A stretch of 64,000 bases of DNA from Pseudomonas sp. AL03 (GTDB taxonomy: Bacteria; Pseudomonadota; Gammaproteobacteria; Pseudomonadales; Pseudomonadaceae). The stretch covers positions 1-64,000 of the forward strand of contig NZ_JASBRE010000016.1 of the NCBI RefSeq assembly GCF_029960815.1, in the 5' to 3' direction. A program made the translations under genes and the position numbers. Positions 49,182 through 57,107 of the stretch are shown in pieces; position 1 is the first letter of the stretch; every line of letters starts with the position of its first letter. Under the pieces are notes generated by a model. It did not search any database, was not told the DNA's origin, and worked only from the letters and a program-made list of their open reading frames with translations.

Positions 49182-49983
49182 GGCGGCGATCCTTGGGGGG
49201 AACAGTGGTGGTCTGAAATCTGCCATCGGCAGCCGGATGAGCAAATATCGGTGCGCGTTTCAGTAGCAAGCGCACGGCCTGCCAATAAATCGCCAGACAG
49301 GTTTTCGCGGTCATCCACGGAAAGCGCCGCAAGTAACGGTGCAGGCTGCCGCGGGTGAGGGCTTCGCGGTGCAGGTTGAGTGTGGCGTCGAACAGTTTCA
49401 GTTCGCCTTGCCAATCCGCCATGTGCACGCCGAGTTTTTGCGCGGCGGGGCTGAAGCTCATGCGGTATTCAATATCGCGCGGCAGAAACGGCGACACATG
49501 AAATGCCTTGGCCACGGCGAAATGCTGGTGGAAGTCCTGCACGTTCGTCGGTGCCTTGGCCGGTAACACGTAGTGGTAACGCTCGCGCCACGGCGTATTG
49601 GTGACTTCGCAGAGAATCGCCGCCAGTTGGCCGTCGGCCTCATGGCAGTAGAAAAAACTCACCGGGTTGAACGACAGGCCCCAACTGCGGGCTTGGGTCA
49701 GGAGGCAGATCGAGCCGTGTGGCACATGGCCGATTACCTCGGCGACTTGCTGGCGTACCGCGTCGATCAAGCGCATGCCACTGCCAGTGAAGGCTTTCAA
49801 GTAATCGGTTTCGCGAAACGAGAACGGCGCGAAACGGCTGGTGCCCGACAGCGGCGACAAGCCAAGCACCGCGTCCTGTTCGTCGAGGTCCAGGTACAGC
49901 AGACCGATCCGGTAACGGAATTCATTGCGCCGCGGGGCAAACCGCCGATGGGCGATCCAGCCGCTGTAAAGGGCGCTGTTCAC
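49168..49983 (-). CDS. DUF1365 protein
   Basis: 271 residues. Typical start NSALYSGWIAHRRFAPRRNEFRYRIGLLYLDLDE, then SICLLTQARSWGLSFNPVSFFYCHEADG. No enzyme motif is known to me. It always accompanies the COG2907 flavoprotein and Cfa-type methyltransferase. It starts in the stop of the flavoprotein gene (4-nt overlap). Confidence 0.85.
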   Translation of the reverse strand: MNSALYSGWIAHRRFAPRRNEFRYRIGLLYLDLDEQDAVLGLSPLSGTSRFAPFSFRETDYLKAFTGSGMRLIDAVRQQVAEVIGHVPHGSICLLTQARSWGLSFNPVSFFYCHEADGQLAAILCEVTNTPWRERYHYVLPAKAPTNVQDFHQHFAVAKAFHVSPFLPRDIEYRMSFSPAAQKLGVHMADWQGELKLFDATLNLHREALTRGSLHRYLRRFPWMTAKTCLAIYWQAVRLLLKRAPIFAHPAADGRFQTTTVPPKDRRHEIL

Positions 49984-51227
49984 AACACTTCTCCCAGCGA
50001 GCGAGCAACCCGCAGCGCACTGACCACACCGTCTTCATGGAAACCACTGGCCCAATAAGCGCCGCAAAACCAAGTGTGCTGCGCGCCGTCCAACTCATCC
50101 CAGCGTGCCTGCGCGGCGACGGCAGCCAAGCTGTATTGCGGATGGGCGTAGGTGAATTTGGCGAGCACTTTGTTCGGGCTGATGCCTGCACTCTGATTGA
50201 GGCTGACGCAAAACGTGGTGTCGCTCTGGATGCCTTGCAGAATGTTCATGTCGTAAGTGACGGCGGCCAGCGTGTGACCGGGACCACCGAGGCGATAATT
50301 CCAACTGGCCCAGGCAAGCTGTCGAACCGGCAGCACGCGCGTGTCGGTGTGCAACACCACTTCGTTGTCGGCGTAGGGCAGGGCGCCAAGGATCGACTGT
50401 TCGGCGCTGCTCGGTTTGGCCAGCAGTTTGAGGGCCTGATCGCTGTGGCAGGCGAACACCACTTTGTCGAAACGCTCGCTGCCGGCGGCGCTGTGGATAA
50501 CGACGCCGTCTTCATCGCGTTCAACGCGGGTCACCGGGCAATTGAGGCGGATCTTGTCTTTAAAAGACGCGGTCAGAGGTGCGACATAAGCGCTTGAACC
50601 ACCCTCGATCACACTCCATTGCGGACGATTGCTGACGGACAGCAAGCCGTGATTCTTGAAAAACCGGATGAAGAACTGCAACGGGAAACCGAGCATGTCG
50701 GCCATGGACATCGACCAGATCGCCGCGCCCATCGGCACGATGTAATGCAGGATAAAGCGCTCGCCGTAGCCGCCGGCCTTCAGGTATTGATCGAGGGTGG
50801 TGTCGGCGGCGATCCGTTGTTCTTCGAGGTCGCGCTGGGCTTCTTTGTTGAACCGCAGGATGTCGCGCAACATGCCCCAGAACCCTGGCGACATCAGGTT
50901 GCGACGTTGGGCGAACAGGCTGTTGAGGTTGTTGCCGTTGTACTCAAGGCCCGAGTCCGGGTCGGTGACCGAGAAACTCATCTCGGTGGGTTTGAAGCCC
51001 ACGCCGAGCTGGCCCAGTAGGCGAATGAAATTCGGGTAGGTCCAGTCGTTGAACACAATAAAACCGGTGTCCACTGCATAGCGCTGGCCATCGACAGTCA
51101 CGTCCACCGTGTGGGTGTGACCGCCGACCCAGTCGCTGGCCTCGAACAGAGTGATCTCGTGCCTGCGATTGAGCAGGTAGGCGCTGGTCAGCCCCGAGAT
51201 CCCGCTGCCGATGATGGCGATGTTCAA
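49980..51227 (-). CDS. COG2907 FAD-dependent amine-oxidase-like flavoprotein (UfaO-like)
   Basis: 415 residues. FAD motif AIIGSGISGLTSAYLL at 4-19, FEASDWVGGHTHTV, and a long conserved middle (DTGFIVFNDWTYPNFIRLLGQLGVGF). In Rhodobacter a COG2907 protein and a Cfa-like methyltransferase are both required for furan fatty acids, which quench singlet oxygen (recalled literature); the same pair is present here. It overlaps its neighbours by 4 nt on both sides. Confidence 0.83.
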   Translation of the reverse strand: MNIAIIGSGISGLTSAYLLNRRHEITLFEASDWVGGHTHTVDVTVDGQRYAVDTGFIVFNDWTYPNFIRLLGQLGVGFKPTEMSFSVTDPDSGLEYNGNNLNSLFAQRRNLMSPGFWGMLRDILRFNKEAQRDLEEQRIAADTTLDQYLKAGGYGERFILHYIVPMGAAIWSMSMADMLGFPLQFFIRFFKNHGLLSVSNRPQWSVIEGGSSAYVAPLTASFKDKIRLNCPVTRVERDEDGVVIHSAAGSERFDKVVFACHSDQALKLLAKPSSAEQSILGALPYADNEVVLHTDTRVLPVRQLAWASWNYRLGGPGHTLAAVTYDMNILQGIQSDTTFCVSLNQSAGISPNKVLAKFTYAHPQYSLAAVAAQARWDELDGAQHTWFCGAYWASGFHEDGVVSALRVARSLGEVL

Positions 51228-52006
51228 GGGACATCCTTGATCGGCGGACTGCTGCGCACCATGCGCTTGCCGATGGCCAGTTTCACGCCGTTGGGCATTT
51301 TTGACAGCGGCCAGAGCGCAGCCATGAACAGTCCGGGAAACGCGATCTCCAGTGGGCGGTTTTTGAGTTTGGCGAAGATGTGCTGCGCAGCTTTATCCAC
51401 AGGCCAGCTGAGCGGCATCGGGAAATCGTTCTTCGCCGTCAACGGTGTCTCGACAAACCCCGGGCTGACCACGGTGACTTCAATGCCTTCCGGCGCCAGA
51501 TCAATGCGCAACGATTCGAACAAGTAGCGCAGCCCGGCCTTTGACGCGCCATAGGCTTCGGCGCGGGGTAGCGGCAAGTACGTCACCGAACTGGCGACGC
51601 CCACCAAGTGCGGCGCGGTACCCTTGCGCAGCAGCGGTAAGGCCGCCTCGATGCAGTACGCGCTGGCGAGCAAATTGGTGCGCACCACATGCTCGACAAT
51701 CGACGAATCGAATTGCTGAACGTCGACGTATTCGCAGGTGCCTGCATTGAGAATCACCGTGTCCAGGGATCCCCAGTCTTCGGCAATTTTCGCGCCGATT
51801 TCGCGGACTGTCTGGCTGTTGGTCAAGTCACCGGGCACCACCAGCACTTGCCCCGGATAACGCAGGGACAAGACTTTCAGCACCGCCGCCGAGCGTGAAC
51901 TGACGGCGACGTGGGCGCCGGTTTTCAGTATTTCTTCGGCCAGCGAGGCGCCAATGCCGCTGCTGGCGCCGGTTAACCAGTAACGCCGTGGAGGTGTAAA
52001 ACTCAT
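51224..52006 (-). CDS. Short-chain dehydrogenase/reductase
   Basis: 260 residues. Cofactor motif TGASSGIGASLAEEI at about 13-27, NAG near 90, and catalytic Ser, Tyr and Lys in GVASSVTYLPLPRAEAYGASKAGLRYL. The arginine-free, Ser-rich segment after beta2 (VAVSSRSAAVLK) would allow NADP. Substrate unknown; the context suggests an oxidised lipid (inference). 4-nt overlaps on both sides. Confidence 0.87.
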   Translation of the reverse strand: MSFTPPRRYWLTGASSGIGASLAEEILKTGAHVAVSSRSAAVLKVLSLRYPGQVLVVPGDLTNSQTVREIGAKIAEDWGSLDTVILNAGTCEYVDVQQFDSSIVEHVVRTNLLASAYCIEAALPLLRKGTAPHLVGVASSVTYLPLPRAEAYGASKAGLRYLFESLRIDLAPEGIEVTVVSPGFVETPLTAKNDFPMPLSWPVDKAAQHIFAKLKNRPLEIAFPGLFMAALWPLSKMPNGVKLAIGKRMVRSSPPIKDVP

Positions 52007-52425
52007 CCCATTCTCCTTTTCAGCCAGGTAATCGCCCGACCCAATACGGGTACATGTTCGTAAAGCAGCGCCCCGGCATCGAAGTAATCTCGGTGGCGAT
52101 AAACCTTATCGCGCCAGAGCAGGTGCGAGCAGCCATCGACCCGAATCAACTGACCGCCGGCCAGGCGCGGATGGCGATAACTCATGACCCAGCGCAAATA
52201 GCCCTCGCCTTCACTGATCTGGTCGAAGCCATGAAAGTCGAAGTGCAGATCGCTGACGTTGGCGTAGAGCTCGGTGAAGTAGCTGCGCATTTGCACCAGG
52301 CCCTGAACTTCGTGCAGAGGATCGGTGAAGTGCACGTCGTCGGTGTAGAGCTGATTGAGGTGTTGCAGGCAGTCCTTGTCCAAGGCTGCAAACTGTTGGG
52401 CAAAACGGCGCAGGAAATCACTCAT
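52003..52425 (-). CDS. NTF2-like (SnoaL-type) protein
   Basis: 140 residues with the NTF2 fold pattern: LYTDDVHFTDPLHEVQGLVQMRSYFTELY, then LRWVMSYRHPRLAGGQLIRVDGCSHLLWRDKVYRHRDYFD. These small alpha+beta barrels hold hydrophobic ligands or act as isomerases. The role in this operon is unknown. It starts 8 nt inside phrB. Confidence 0.83.
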   Translation of the reverse strand: MSDFLRRFAQQFAALDKDCLQHLNQLYTDDVHFTDPLHEVQGLVQMRSYFTELYANVSDLHFDFHGFDQISEGEGYLRWVMSYRHPRLAGGQLIRVDGCSHLLWRDKVYRHRDYFDAGALLYEHVPVLGRAITWLKRRMG

Positions 52426-53863
52426 CGTGTCCTCCGGCCTGTTGTCTTGATGGCAGGTTCTTGAACGCGGCCAGTGCCCGTTGGCGCGAGGTGCTTAGGT
52501 TGACGATTGGCGACGGATAATCTGCTACGCCGAACAACCCACCAAGGTTGGCCGGGTTGTGCACTTCCTTTTTGTTCAGCCCGGCCAGTTCCGGCAGCCA
52601 GTGCTTGATGAATACGCCTTCGCTGTCGAATTTTTCAGACTGGCTCAACGGATTGAAAATCCGGAAGTAGGGCGCCGAGTCGGTGCCGGTGGACGAGCTC
52701 CACTGCCAGCCACCGTTGTTCGCCGCGAGGTCGCCGTCGATCAGGTGCCGCATGAAAAAGCGCTCGCCTTCACGCCAGTCAATCAGCAGGTTTTTGGTCA
52801 GGAACATCGCCACGACCATGCGCAGTCGGTTGTGCATCCAACCGGTTTCGAGCAATTGGCGCATGGCCGCGTCGATGATCGGCAGGCCGGTGCGGGCTTC
52901 TTGCCACGCCAGCAGTTCTTCCGGGGCGTCGCGCCAGGCCAGGGCTTCGGTTTCCGGGCGGAAAGCACGGTGACGCGAGACCCGTGGGTAGCCCACCAGA
53001 ATGTGTTTGTAAAACTCGCGCCACAGCAGTTCGTTAATCCAGGTCACCGCGCCGACCTTACCGCTTTCGAATTCCCCTTGATTGCTTTGCAGGGCGGCGT
53101 GCAGGCATTGGCGAGGGGAAATCACCCCGGCGGCGAGATAAGCCGAGAGCTGACTGGTGCCCGGTTTGGCCGGGAAGTCTCGCTCGTTTTTGTAATAGTC
53201 AATCTGGGCGTCGGCGAAGGTGTCGAGACGGCGCCGGGCTTCGGCTTCACCGGCCGGCCAGAGTGTGCGCAAACTGTGGAACGGCGTTTTGAAACCTTCA
53301 ACGCTTGATGGGATTTTGTCGCTGCGCAGAGCAAGTGGCACCTGAACCGCGGGTGCGACGACCAGCCCTGGTAACGACGCGCGCAGACGGTCGTAGCAGG
53401 CTTTGCGGAACTGGCTGAAGACTTGAAAGTAAGTGCCGGTCTTGGTCAGCACGCTGCCCGGTTTGAACAGCAGTTGATCGAGGTAGCTATAGAAGTCGAT
53501 ACCATGGGCCTTGAGCGATTCGCCCACAGCGTCATCACGACGGCTTTCATGAATGCCGTATTCCTCGTTGACGTGCACCGCGTCGATCTTCAATTGCTGA
53601 CACAGTTCAAGCAGCACCTTCGGCGCTTCATCCCAGCGTGATGACGTGCGGATCAGCAAAGGAATATTCAGTTCGCCCAGCGTACGGCTCAACTCGCCAA
53701 GATTGCGCAGCCAGAAATCCACTTTGCACGGCGCGTCATCGTGCTCCAGCCATTGCTCCGGACTGAGCAGATACACCGCCACAGTCGGGCCGCGAGCAGC
53801 GGCGGCCGAAAGGGCGGTGTTGTCATGTAGGCGCAAGTCGCTGCGCAACCAGATCAATTGCAT
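52418..53863 (-). CDS. phrB: Deoxyribodipyrimidine photolyase
   Basis: 481 residues from the ATG at 53863 (MQLIWLRSDLRLHDNTAL), the usual photolyase N-terminus; an ATG at 53884 overlapping the MerR stop (TAATG) is a real alternative and would add 7 residues. An alpha/beta antenna domain (1-130) is followed by the helical FAD domain with W-I-N-E-L-L-W-R-E-F-Y, TGLPIIDAAMRQLLETGWMHNRLRMVVAMFLTKNLLIDWREGERFF and NNGGWQWSSSTGTD, class I CPD type. Repairs UV pyrimidine dimers with blue light. Confidence 0.95.
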   Translation of the reverse strand: MQLIWLRSDLRLHDNTALSAAAARGPTVAVYLLSPEQWLEHDDAPCKVDFWLRNLGELSRTLGELNIPLLIRTSSRWDEAPKVLLELCQQLKIDAVHVNEEYGIHESRRDDAVGESLKAHGIDFYSYLDQLLFKPGSVLTKTGTYFQVFSQFRKACYDRLRASLPGLVVAPAVQVPLALRSDKIPSSVEGFKTPFHSLRTLWPAGEAEARRRLDTFADAQIDYYKNERDFPAKPGTSQLSAYLAAGVISPRQCLHAALQSNQGEFESGKVGAVTWINELLWREFYKHILVGYPRVSRHRAFRPETEALAWRDAPEELLAWQEARTGLPIIDAAMRQLLETGWMHNRLRMVVAMFLTKNLLIDWREGERFFMRHLIDGDLAANNGGWQWSSSTGTDSAPYFRIFNPLSQSEKFDSEGVFIKHWLPELAGLNKKEVHNPANLGGLFGVADYPSPIVNLSTSRQRALAAFKNLPSRQQAGGHDE

Positions 53864-53883
53864 GGTGGAGTCCGTATGTTTCA

Positions 53884-54825
53884 TTAAATTAGTCCACGCT
53901 GAACCAGGTCCTGATGGGCCGTTAACGGGTCGTCGGCCAAGAACAAATCAGCGATCTCAGTAGTTTTTACGGACAACTCGGCGTGGTGGATGCATACCGT
54001 TGGTCCGACAATCATTTTTGGGCAACTGACGCCATTCAGCAGTCTCGGCAGTTGGGACAGGTTCATGGCTTTGCTGGAATACAGCAGTACGCCGCGGGCT
54101 TGCAGGTGATCGACCGCCAGCGCGAGTTCGCCGGCGGGGAGTGGCCAGTCGAAAACTTCCACCGGGCAATCGGCGCTGCTGATCAGCCAGGCGGTGAGCC
54201 ACAGGTGAGGTTCCAGTGGCAGGTCCGAATGATTGATCAACAGCAGTGGCGCGGTGCGTAACTGACGGTTGTTATGGTAGATGCGGGCGCCGAATTTGCT
54301 ACGCAACCAGGAGTAAAAGAACACCCGCTCCATCTGCGCGCCGAACTGGCCTTGCCAGCGGTGCCCCAGTTCCGTCAGTAAAGGCATCAGCAGTTGTTCG
54401 CATAAAGTGCGTGGAGGGTACAGCGCCATGGCCTGATTGACAGTGTCATCGAGGGTGCGTTCGTTCAGTTGAGTGACTGCTTGCAGCAGCGTATGGCACA
54501 GCACTTGCCAATCGTTTTCGACGGACTCGGTAAAGGCCTGCGGGGTGTCAAGCAGTTGCTTGACCTGGCTGACGGCCACGCCACGGTTGAGCCAGGTAAG
54601 GATCGTCAGAATGCGTTGAACGTGATCGGCCGAGAACAGCCGATGACCTTTGGGCGTGCGTTGCGGCACGATCAGGCCATAACGCCGTTCCCAGGCGCGC
54701 AGGGTGACGGCGTTGACGCCGGTCTGCCGGGCCACTTCACGGATCGGTAGCCAGCCTTCGTCGAGGGCTTTTTTGAAGTCGGCGCCGAGGTCTTCGCTGG
54801 CGCTGGTGTCGAGTGGGCTTTTCAT
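53884..54825 (-). CDS. MerR-family regulator, class II LitR/CarH-like
   Basis: 313 residues from the ATG at 54825 (MKSPLDTSASEDLG). MerR DNA-binding domain at about 25-95 (LPIREVARQTGVNAVTLRAWERRYGLIVPQRTPKGHRLFS), a helical middle, and a C-terminal Rossmann-like part, as in CarH/LitR. The cobalamin features of CarH are missing: after the conserved Trp the E-H pair reads E-R (WQGQFGAQMER), and the DxHxxG loop is absent. It therefore resembles class II LitR proteins, which respond to light through a partner. Probable regulator of its own operon through TGTACA boxes. Confidence 0.85.
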   Translation of the reverse strand: MKSPLDTSASEDLGADFKKALDEGWLPIREVARQTGVNAVTLRAWERRYGLIVPQRTPKGHRLFSADHVQRILTILTWLNRGVAVSQVKQLLDTPQAFTESVENDWQVLCHTLLQAVTQLNERTLDDTVNQAMALYPPRTLCEQLLMPLLTELGHRWQGQFGAQMERVFFYSWLRSKFGARIYHNNRQLRTAPLLLINHSDLPLEPHLWLTAWLISSADCPVEVFDWPLPAGELALAVDHLQARGVLLYSSKAMNLSQLPRLLNGVSCPKMIVGPTVCIHHAELSVKTTEIADLFLADDPLTAHQDLVQRGLI

Positions 54826-54835
54826 TAGATTGTCA

Positions 54836-55795
54836 TTAGATCGCGTTTCGCAGACTGAGATTTTCCGGATGCGGTTGCAGGTAAACCTGTTGCGCAATGT
54901 ACGGATCCGGGTGTTGACGGAAGTAGTGTTTGAGCAACGTCAACGGCACCACCAGCGGCACGATCCCGTGGCGGTACTGGCCGATGACGTGCTGCACTTC
55001 CTGTTTGTCTTCAGGGCTGATCGTCTGTTTGAGATAGCCGCTGATGTGTTGCAAGACATTGGTGTGGGTGCGGCGCGTAGCGCATTTTTTCAAGGCCGCC
55101 ATCAGCTCGCTGAAATAGCGTGGGCCGAGTTCGTTCGGGTCGGTCTGGCCCATGTTGCCCAGCAGGGTACCCAGGGTTTTGTATTGCACCGGGTGGTGGG
55201 CCATCAGCAGGTATTTGTAGCGCGAGTGAAAGTCCGTGAGGCCACGGCGAGTCAGGCCTTCACACAACAACTGCTGCCAGGCGCTGTAGGCGAATACGCG
55301 GGTGAGAAAGTTTTCTCGCAGCACCGGGTCGTTGAGCCGGCCGTCTTCTTCCACCGGTAAATCCGGATGCAGCGCGCAGAACGCCTGGGCGTAGATGCCA
55401 CGGCCACCACCGTCCACCGGCGCACCGTTGGCGTGGTAGACCTTGACCCGATCCAAACCGCATGACGGGGATTTCTGCATGAAGATGTAGCCGCAGATAT
55501 CGGCCAACTCCGCGGCCATTTTCTGACCGTACTCCGCCAGCGGCACGGTGACATTGAGCTCAGGAGTGACGGTGCCGACAGCCTCGGGATGTTCAGGATC
55601 GCCCACCAGCCGGATCGGCTCCCGAGGAATGCCGAGGCCGATGGCGACTTCGGGGCAAACCGGGACGAATTCAAAATAGTCAGTGAGGGTGCGACTGCAC
55701 AGCCGCGACGTCTTGTGCCCGCCGTTGTAACGCACTTCTGCACCCATCAGGCAGGCACTGATGGCGATTTTCGGTTTCACGGAGACGTGGACCAT
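54836..55795 (-). CDS. rudS: RudS-type tRNA 4-thiouridine desulfidase (DUF523-DUF1722)
   Basis: 319 residues. The N-terminal DUF523/TudS domain (1-150) keeps three Cys suited to a [4Fe-4S] cluster: ISACLMGAEVRYNG, PVCPEVAIGLGIPREPIRL and SPSCGLDRVKVY. The C-terminal DUF1722 (YbgA) domain covers about 190-310. Proteins of this architecture have been reported to convert 4-thiouridine in tRNA to uridine; 4-thiouridine absorbs near-UV. In E. coli ybgA lies beside phr, as here. First gene of the operon; RBS GAGGTG. Confidence 0.8.
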   Translation of the reverse strand: MVHVSVKPKIAISACLMGAEVRYNGGHKTSRLCSRTLTDYFEFVPVCPEVAIGLGIPREPIRLVGDPEHPEAVGTVTPELNVTVPLAEYGQKMAAELADICGYIFMQKSPSCGLDRVKVYHANGAPVDGGGRGIYAQAFCALHPDLPVEEDGRLNDPVLRENFLTRVFAYSAWQQLLCEGLTRRGLTDFHSRYKYLLMAHHPVQYKTLGTLLGNMGQTDPNELGPRYFSELMAALKKCATRRTHTNVLQHISGYLKQTISPEDKQEVQHVIGQYRHGIVPLVVPLTLLKHYFRQHPDPYIAQQVYLQPHPENLSLRNAI

Positions 55796-55817
55796 CGGAG
55801 CACCTCGAGTCTAAACC

Positions 55818-55823
55818 TGTACA
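55818..55823. promoter_or_regulatory. TGTACA box 1 of the rudS operon
   Basis: TGTACA palindrome, 22 nt before the rudS start, inside TAAACCTGTACA (55812-55823), which recurs in the renalase promoter region. It forms an 18-bp-period pair with box 2. Confidence 0.6.
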
Positions 55824-55835
55824 GAGGGTTAATTC

Positions 55836-55841
55836 TGTACA
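55836..55841. promoter_or_regulatory. TGTACA box 2 of the rudS operon
   Basis: TGTACA, exactly 18 bp from box 1 (TGTACA-N12-TGTACA), downstream of the predicted transcription start. Confidence 0.6.
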
Positions 55842-55851
55842 ACATGGTTTC

Positions 55852-55879
55852 ATCATAGATTCAAAGGTGTACAAGTCAA
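55852..55879 (-). promoter_or_regulatory. Predicted sigma70 promoter of the rudS operon
   Basis: On the minus strand TTGACT (55874-55879), a 16-bp spacer, TATGAT (55852-55857). The spacer contains TGTACA box 3 right next to the -35, where a bound repressor would block RNA polymerase. Confidence 0.65.
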
Positions 55880-55891
55880 ATTATTTGTATA
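55868..55891. promoter_or_regulatory. TGTACA boxes 3 and 4 of the rudS operon
   Basis: TGTACA (55868-55873) and TGTATA (55886-55891), again with an 18-bp period. The pair brackets the -35 element. Confidence 0.6.
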
Positions 55892-55910
55892 GGTTTTTGC
55901 CGTCGCCCCC

Positions 55911-55925
55911 GTAGGAGCTGCGGTT
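55911..55925. repeat. REP fragment
   Basis: GTAGGAGCTGCGG is the start of the common Pseudomonas REP sequence (GTAGGAGCTGCCG...). Only one arm is present, between the rudS promoter and the 3' end of the renalase-like gene. Confidence 0.4.
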
Positions 55926-56911
55926 CACTGCAGATGCGCATGCAAGCGGCGGGCGGCTTCCTGGCCGCTGAGCCACGCGCCTTCGACACGGCCGGACAAG
56001 CACCAGTCGCCACACACATACAAGCCCAGATCGGCATCGGCCAGGGCTCCCCATTCATGGCTGCTGGCGGGTCGGGCGTAGAGCCAGCGGTGAGCAAGGC
56101 TAAAGGTCGGGGCAGGCATGGCGCTGTGCAGCAGCTCGGCAAATGCGCCGTGCAATTGCTCGATCACTGCTTCTTTGGGCAGGTCGATATGTTGCCTGCT
56201 CCAGGCGCTGGTGGCGTGCAGGACCCAGGTGTCCAGCGTGTTGTCACGTCCTGGTTTGCTGCGGTTGCGAGCCAGCCAGTCGAGCGGGCTGTCCTGCACG
56301 AAGCAGCCTTCCATGGGTGTATCCAGCGGTGTCTTGAACGCCAGCGCGACAGCCCAGGTCGGGTCCATTTTCACCCCGGCGGCGGCACCGGCGAGTTTCG
56401 GTGCCGAGGCCAGCAGTGCAGTCGCCTGTGGCGCCGGCGTGGCGATCACCACATGACTAAACGGGCCGTGGGTGAAACCTTCGGCGTCCTGCAAATGCCA
56501 GTGCTCTTCGCCACGATAGACTTCGGTGATCCGGCAGGCGAAATGCACTTCCAGATCGCCGAGCAGGCCGCGGGTAATCGCGCTCATACGTGGCGTACCG
56601 ACCCAGCGCGTCTGTTCGTCCGGCGACAGATTGAGCTGGCCACCGTGGTAGGTGTAGAGCTGCGGCATCCATTCGGCGACCCAGCCATTGCTTTGCCAGC
56701 GCTGGACTTCAGTGACGAAGCGGCGATCGCGGGCGGTGAAATATTGCGCGCCCATGTCCAGAGCACCTGCATCGCTGCGCTTGCTCGACATGCGTCCACC
56801 GCTGCCACGGCTTTTATCGAAAAGTTGAACGACATGCCCGACTTCTGTCAGGGCCTGGGCGGCGGAGAGACCGGCGATGCCGGTGCCGATGATTGCGATA
56901 GGTACAGTCAT
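55925..56911 (-). CDS. Renalase-like FAD-dependent oxidase
   Basis: 328 residues from the ATG at 56911 (MTVPIAIIGTGIAGLSAAQ) with GAGG upstream; the open frame to 56965 would run through the TGTACA box. FAD site IGTGIAGLSAAQAL, then FDKSRGSGGRMSSKRSDAGALDMGAQYFTARD and the C-terminal GDWCLSGRVEGAWLSGQEAA. Sequence and length match bacterial renalase from Pseudomonas as I remember it, which re-oxidises isomeric dihydro-NAD(P). Upstream of the rudS operon and co-directional, but separated from it by the rudS promoter. Confidence 0.8.
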   Translation of the reverse strand: MTVPIAIIGTGIAGLSAAQALTEVGHVVQLFDKSRGSGGRMSSKRSDAGALDMGAQYFTARDRRFVTEVQRWQSNGWVAEWMPQLYTYHGGQLNLSPDEQTRWVGTPRMSAITRGLLGDLEVHFACRITEVYRGEEHWHLQDAEGFTHGPFSHVVIATPAPQATALLASAPKLAGAAAGVKMDPTWAVALAFKTPLDTPMEGCFVQDSPLDWLARNRSKPGRDNTLDTWVLHATSAWSRQHIDLPKEAVIEQLHGAFAELLHSAMPAPTFSLAHRWLYARPASSHEWGALADADLGLYVCGDWCLSGRVEGAWLSGQEAARRLHAHLQ

Positions 56912-56931
56912 AGGGGCCTCGTTTACCTTTC

Positions 56932-56984
56932 TGTACAGACTACGCCGTGGTTTAAACCTGTACAATATTGTTTTTTGGTATAAC
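56932..56984. promoter_or_regulatory. TGTACA boxes and divergent promoter region of renalase and SDR-hemH
   Basis: TGTACA at 56932-56937 and 56959-56964. The second lies in TAAACCTGTACA, identical to the 12-mer in the rudS promoter, and 18 bp further a degenerate GGTATA occurs. On the plus strand an extended -10, TGGTATAAC (56976-56984), could serve the SDR-hemH unit. One box system could therefore govern both directions. Confidence 0.5.
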
Positions 56985-57107
56985 TTTTAGCGTTCTCGTT
57001 CTGACAGCTTGGCCTATTGTTAAACACAAGGCCTGCCCGATACCAAAGATCCCTGCTTATAAAAATAGACTAGTGATCAAGGTAAAACGCCACGCGAGGA
57101 AGAAGTC

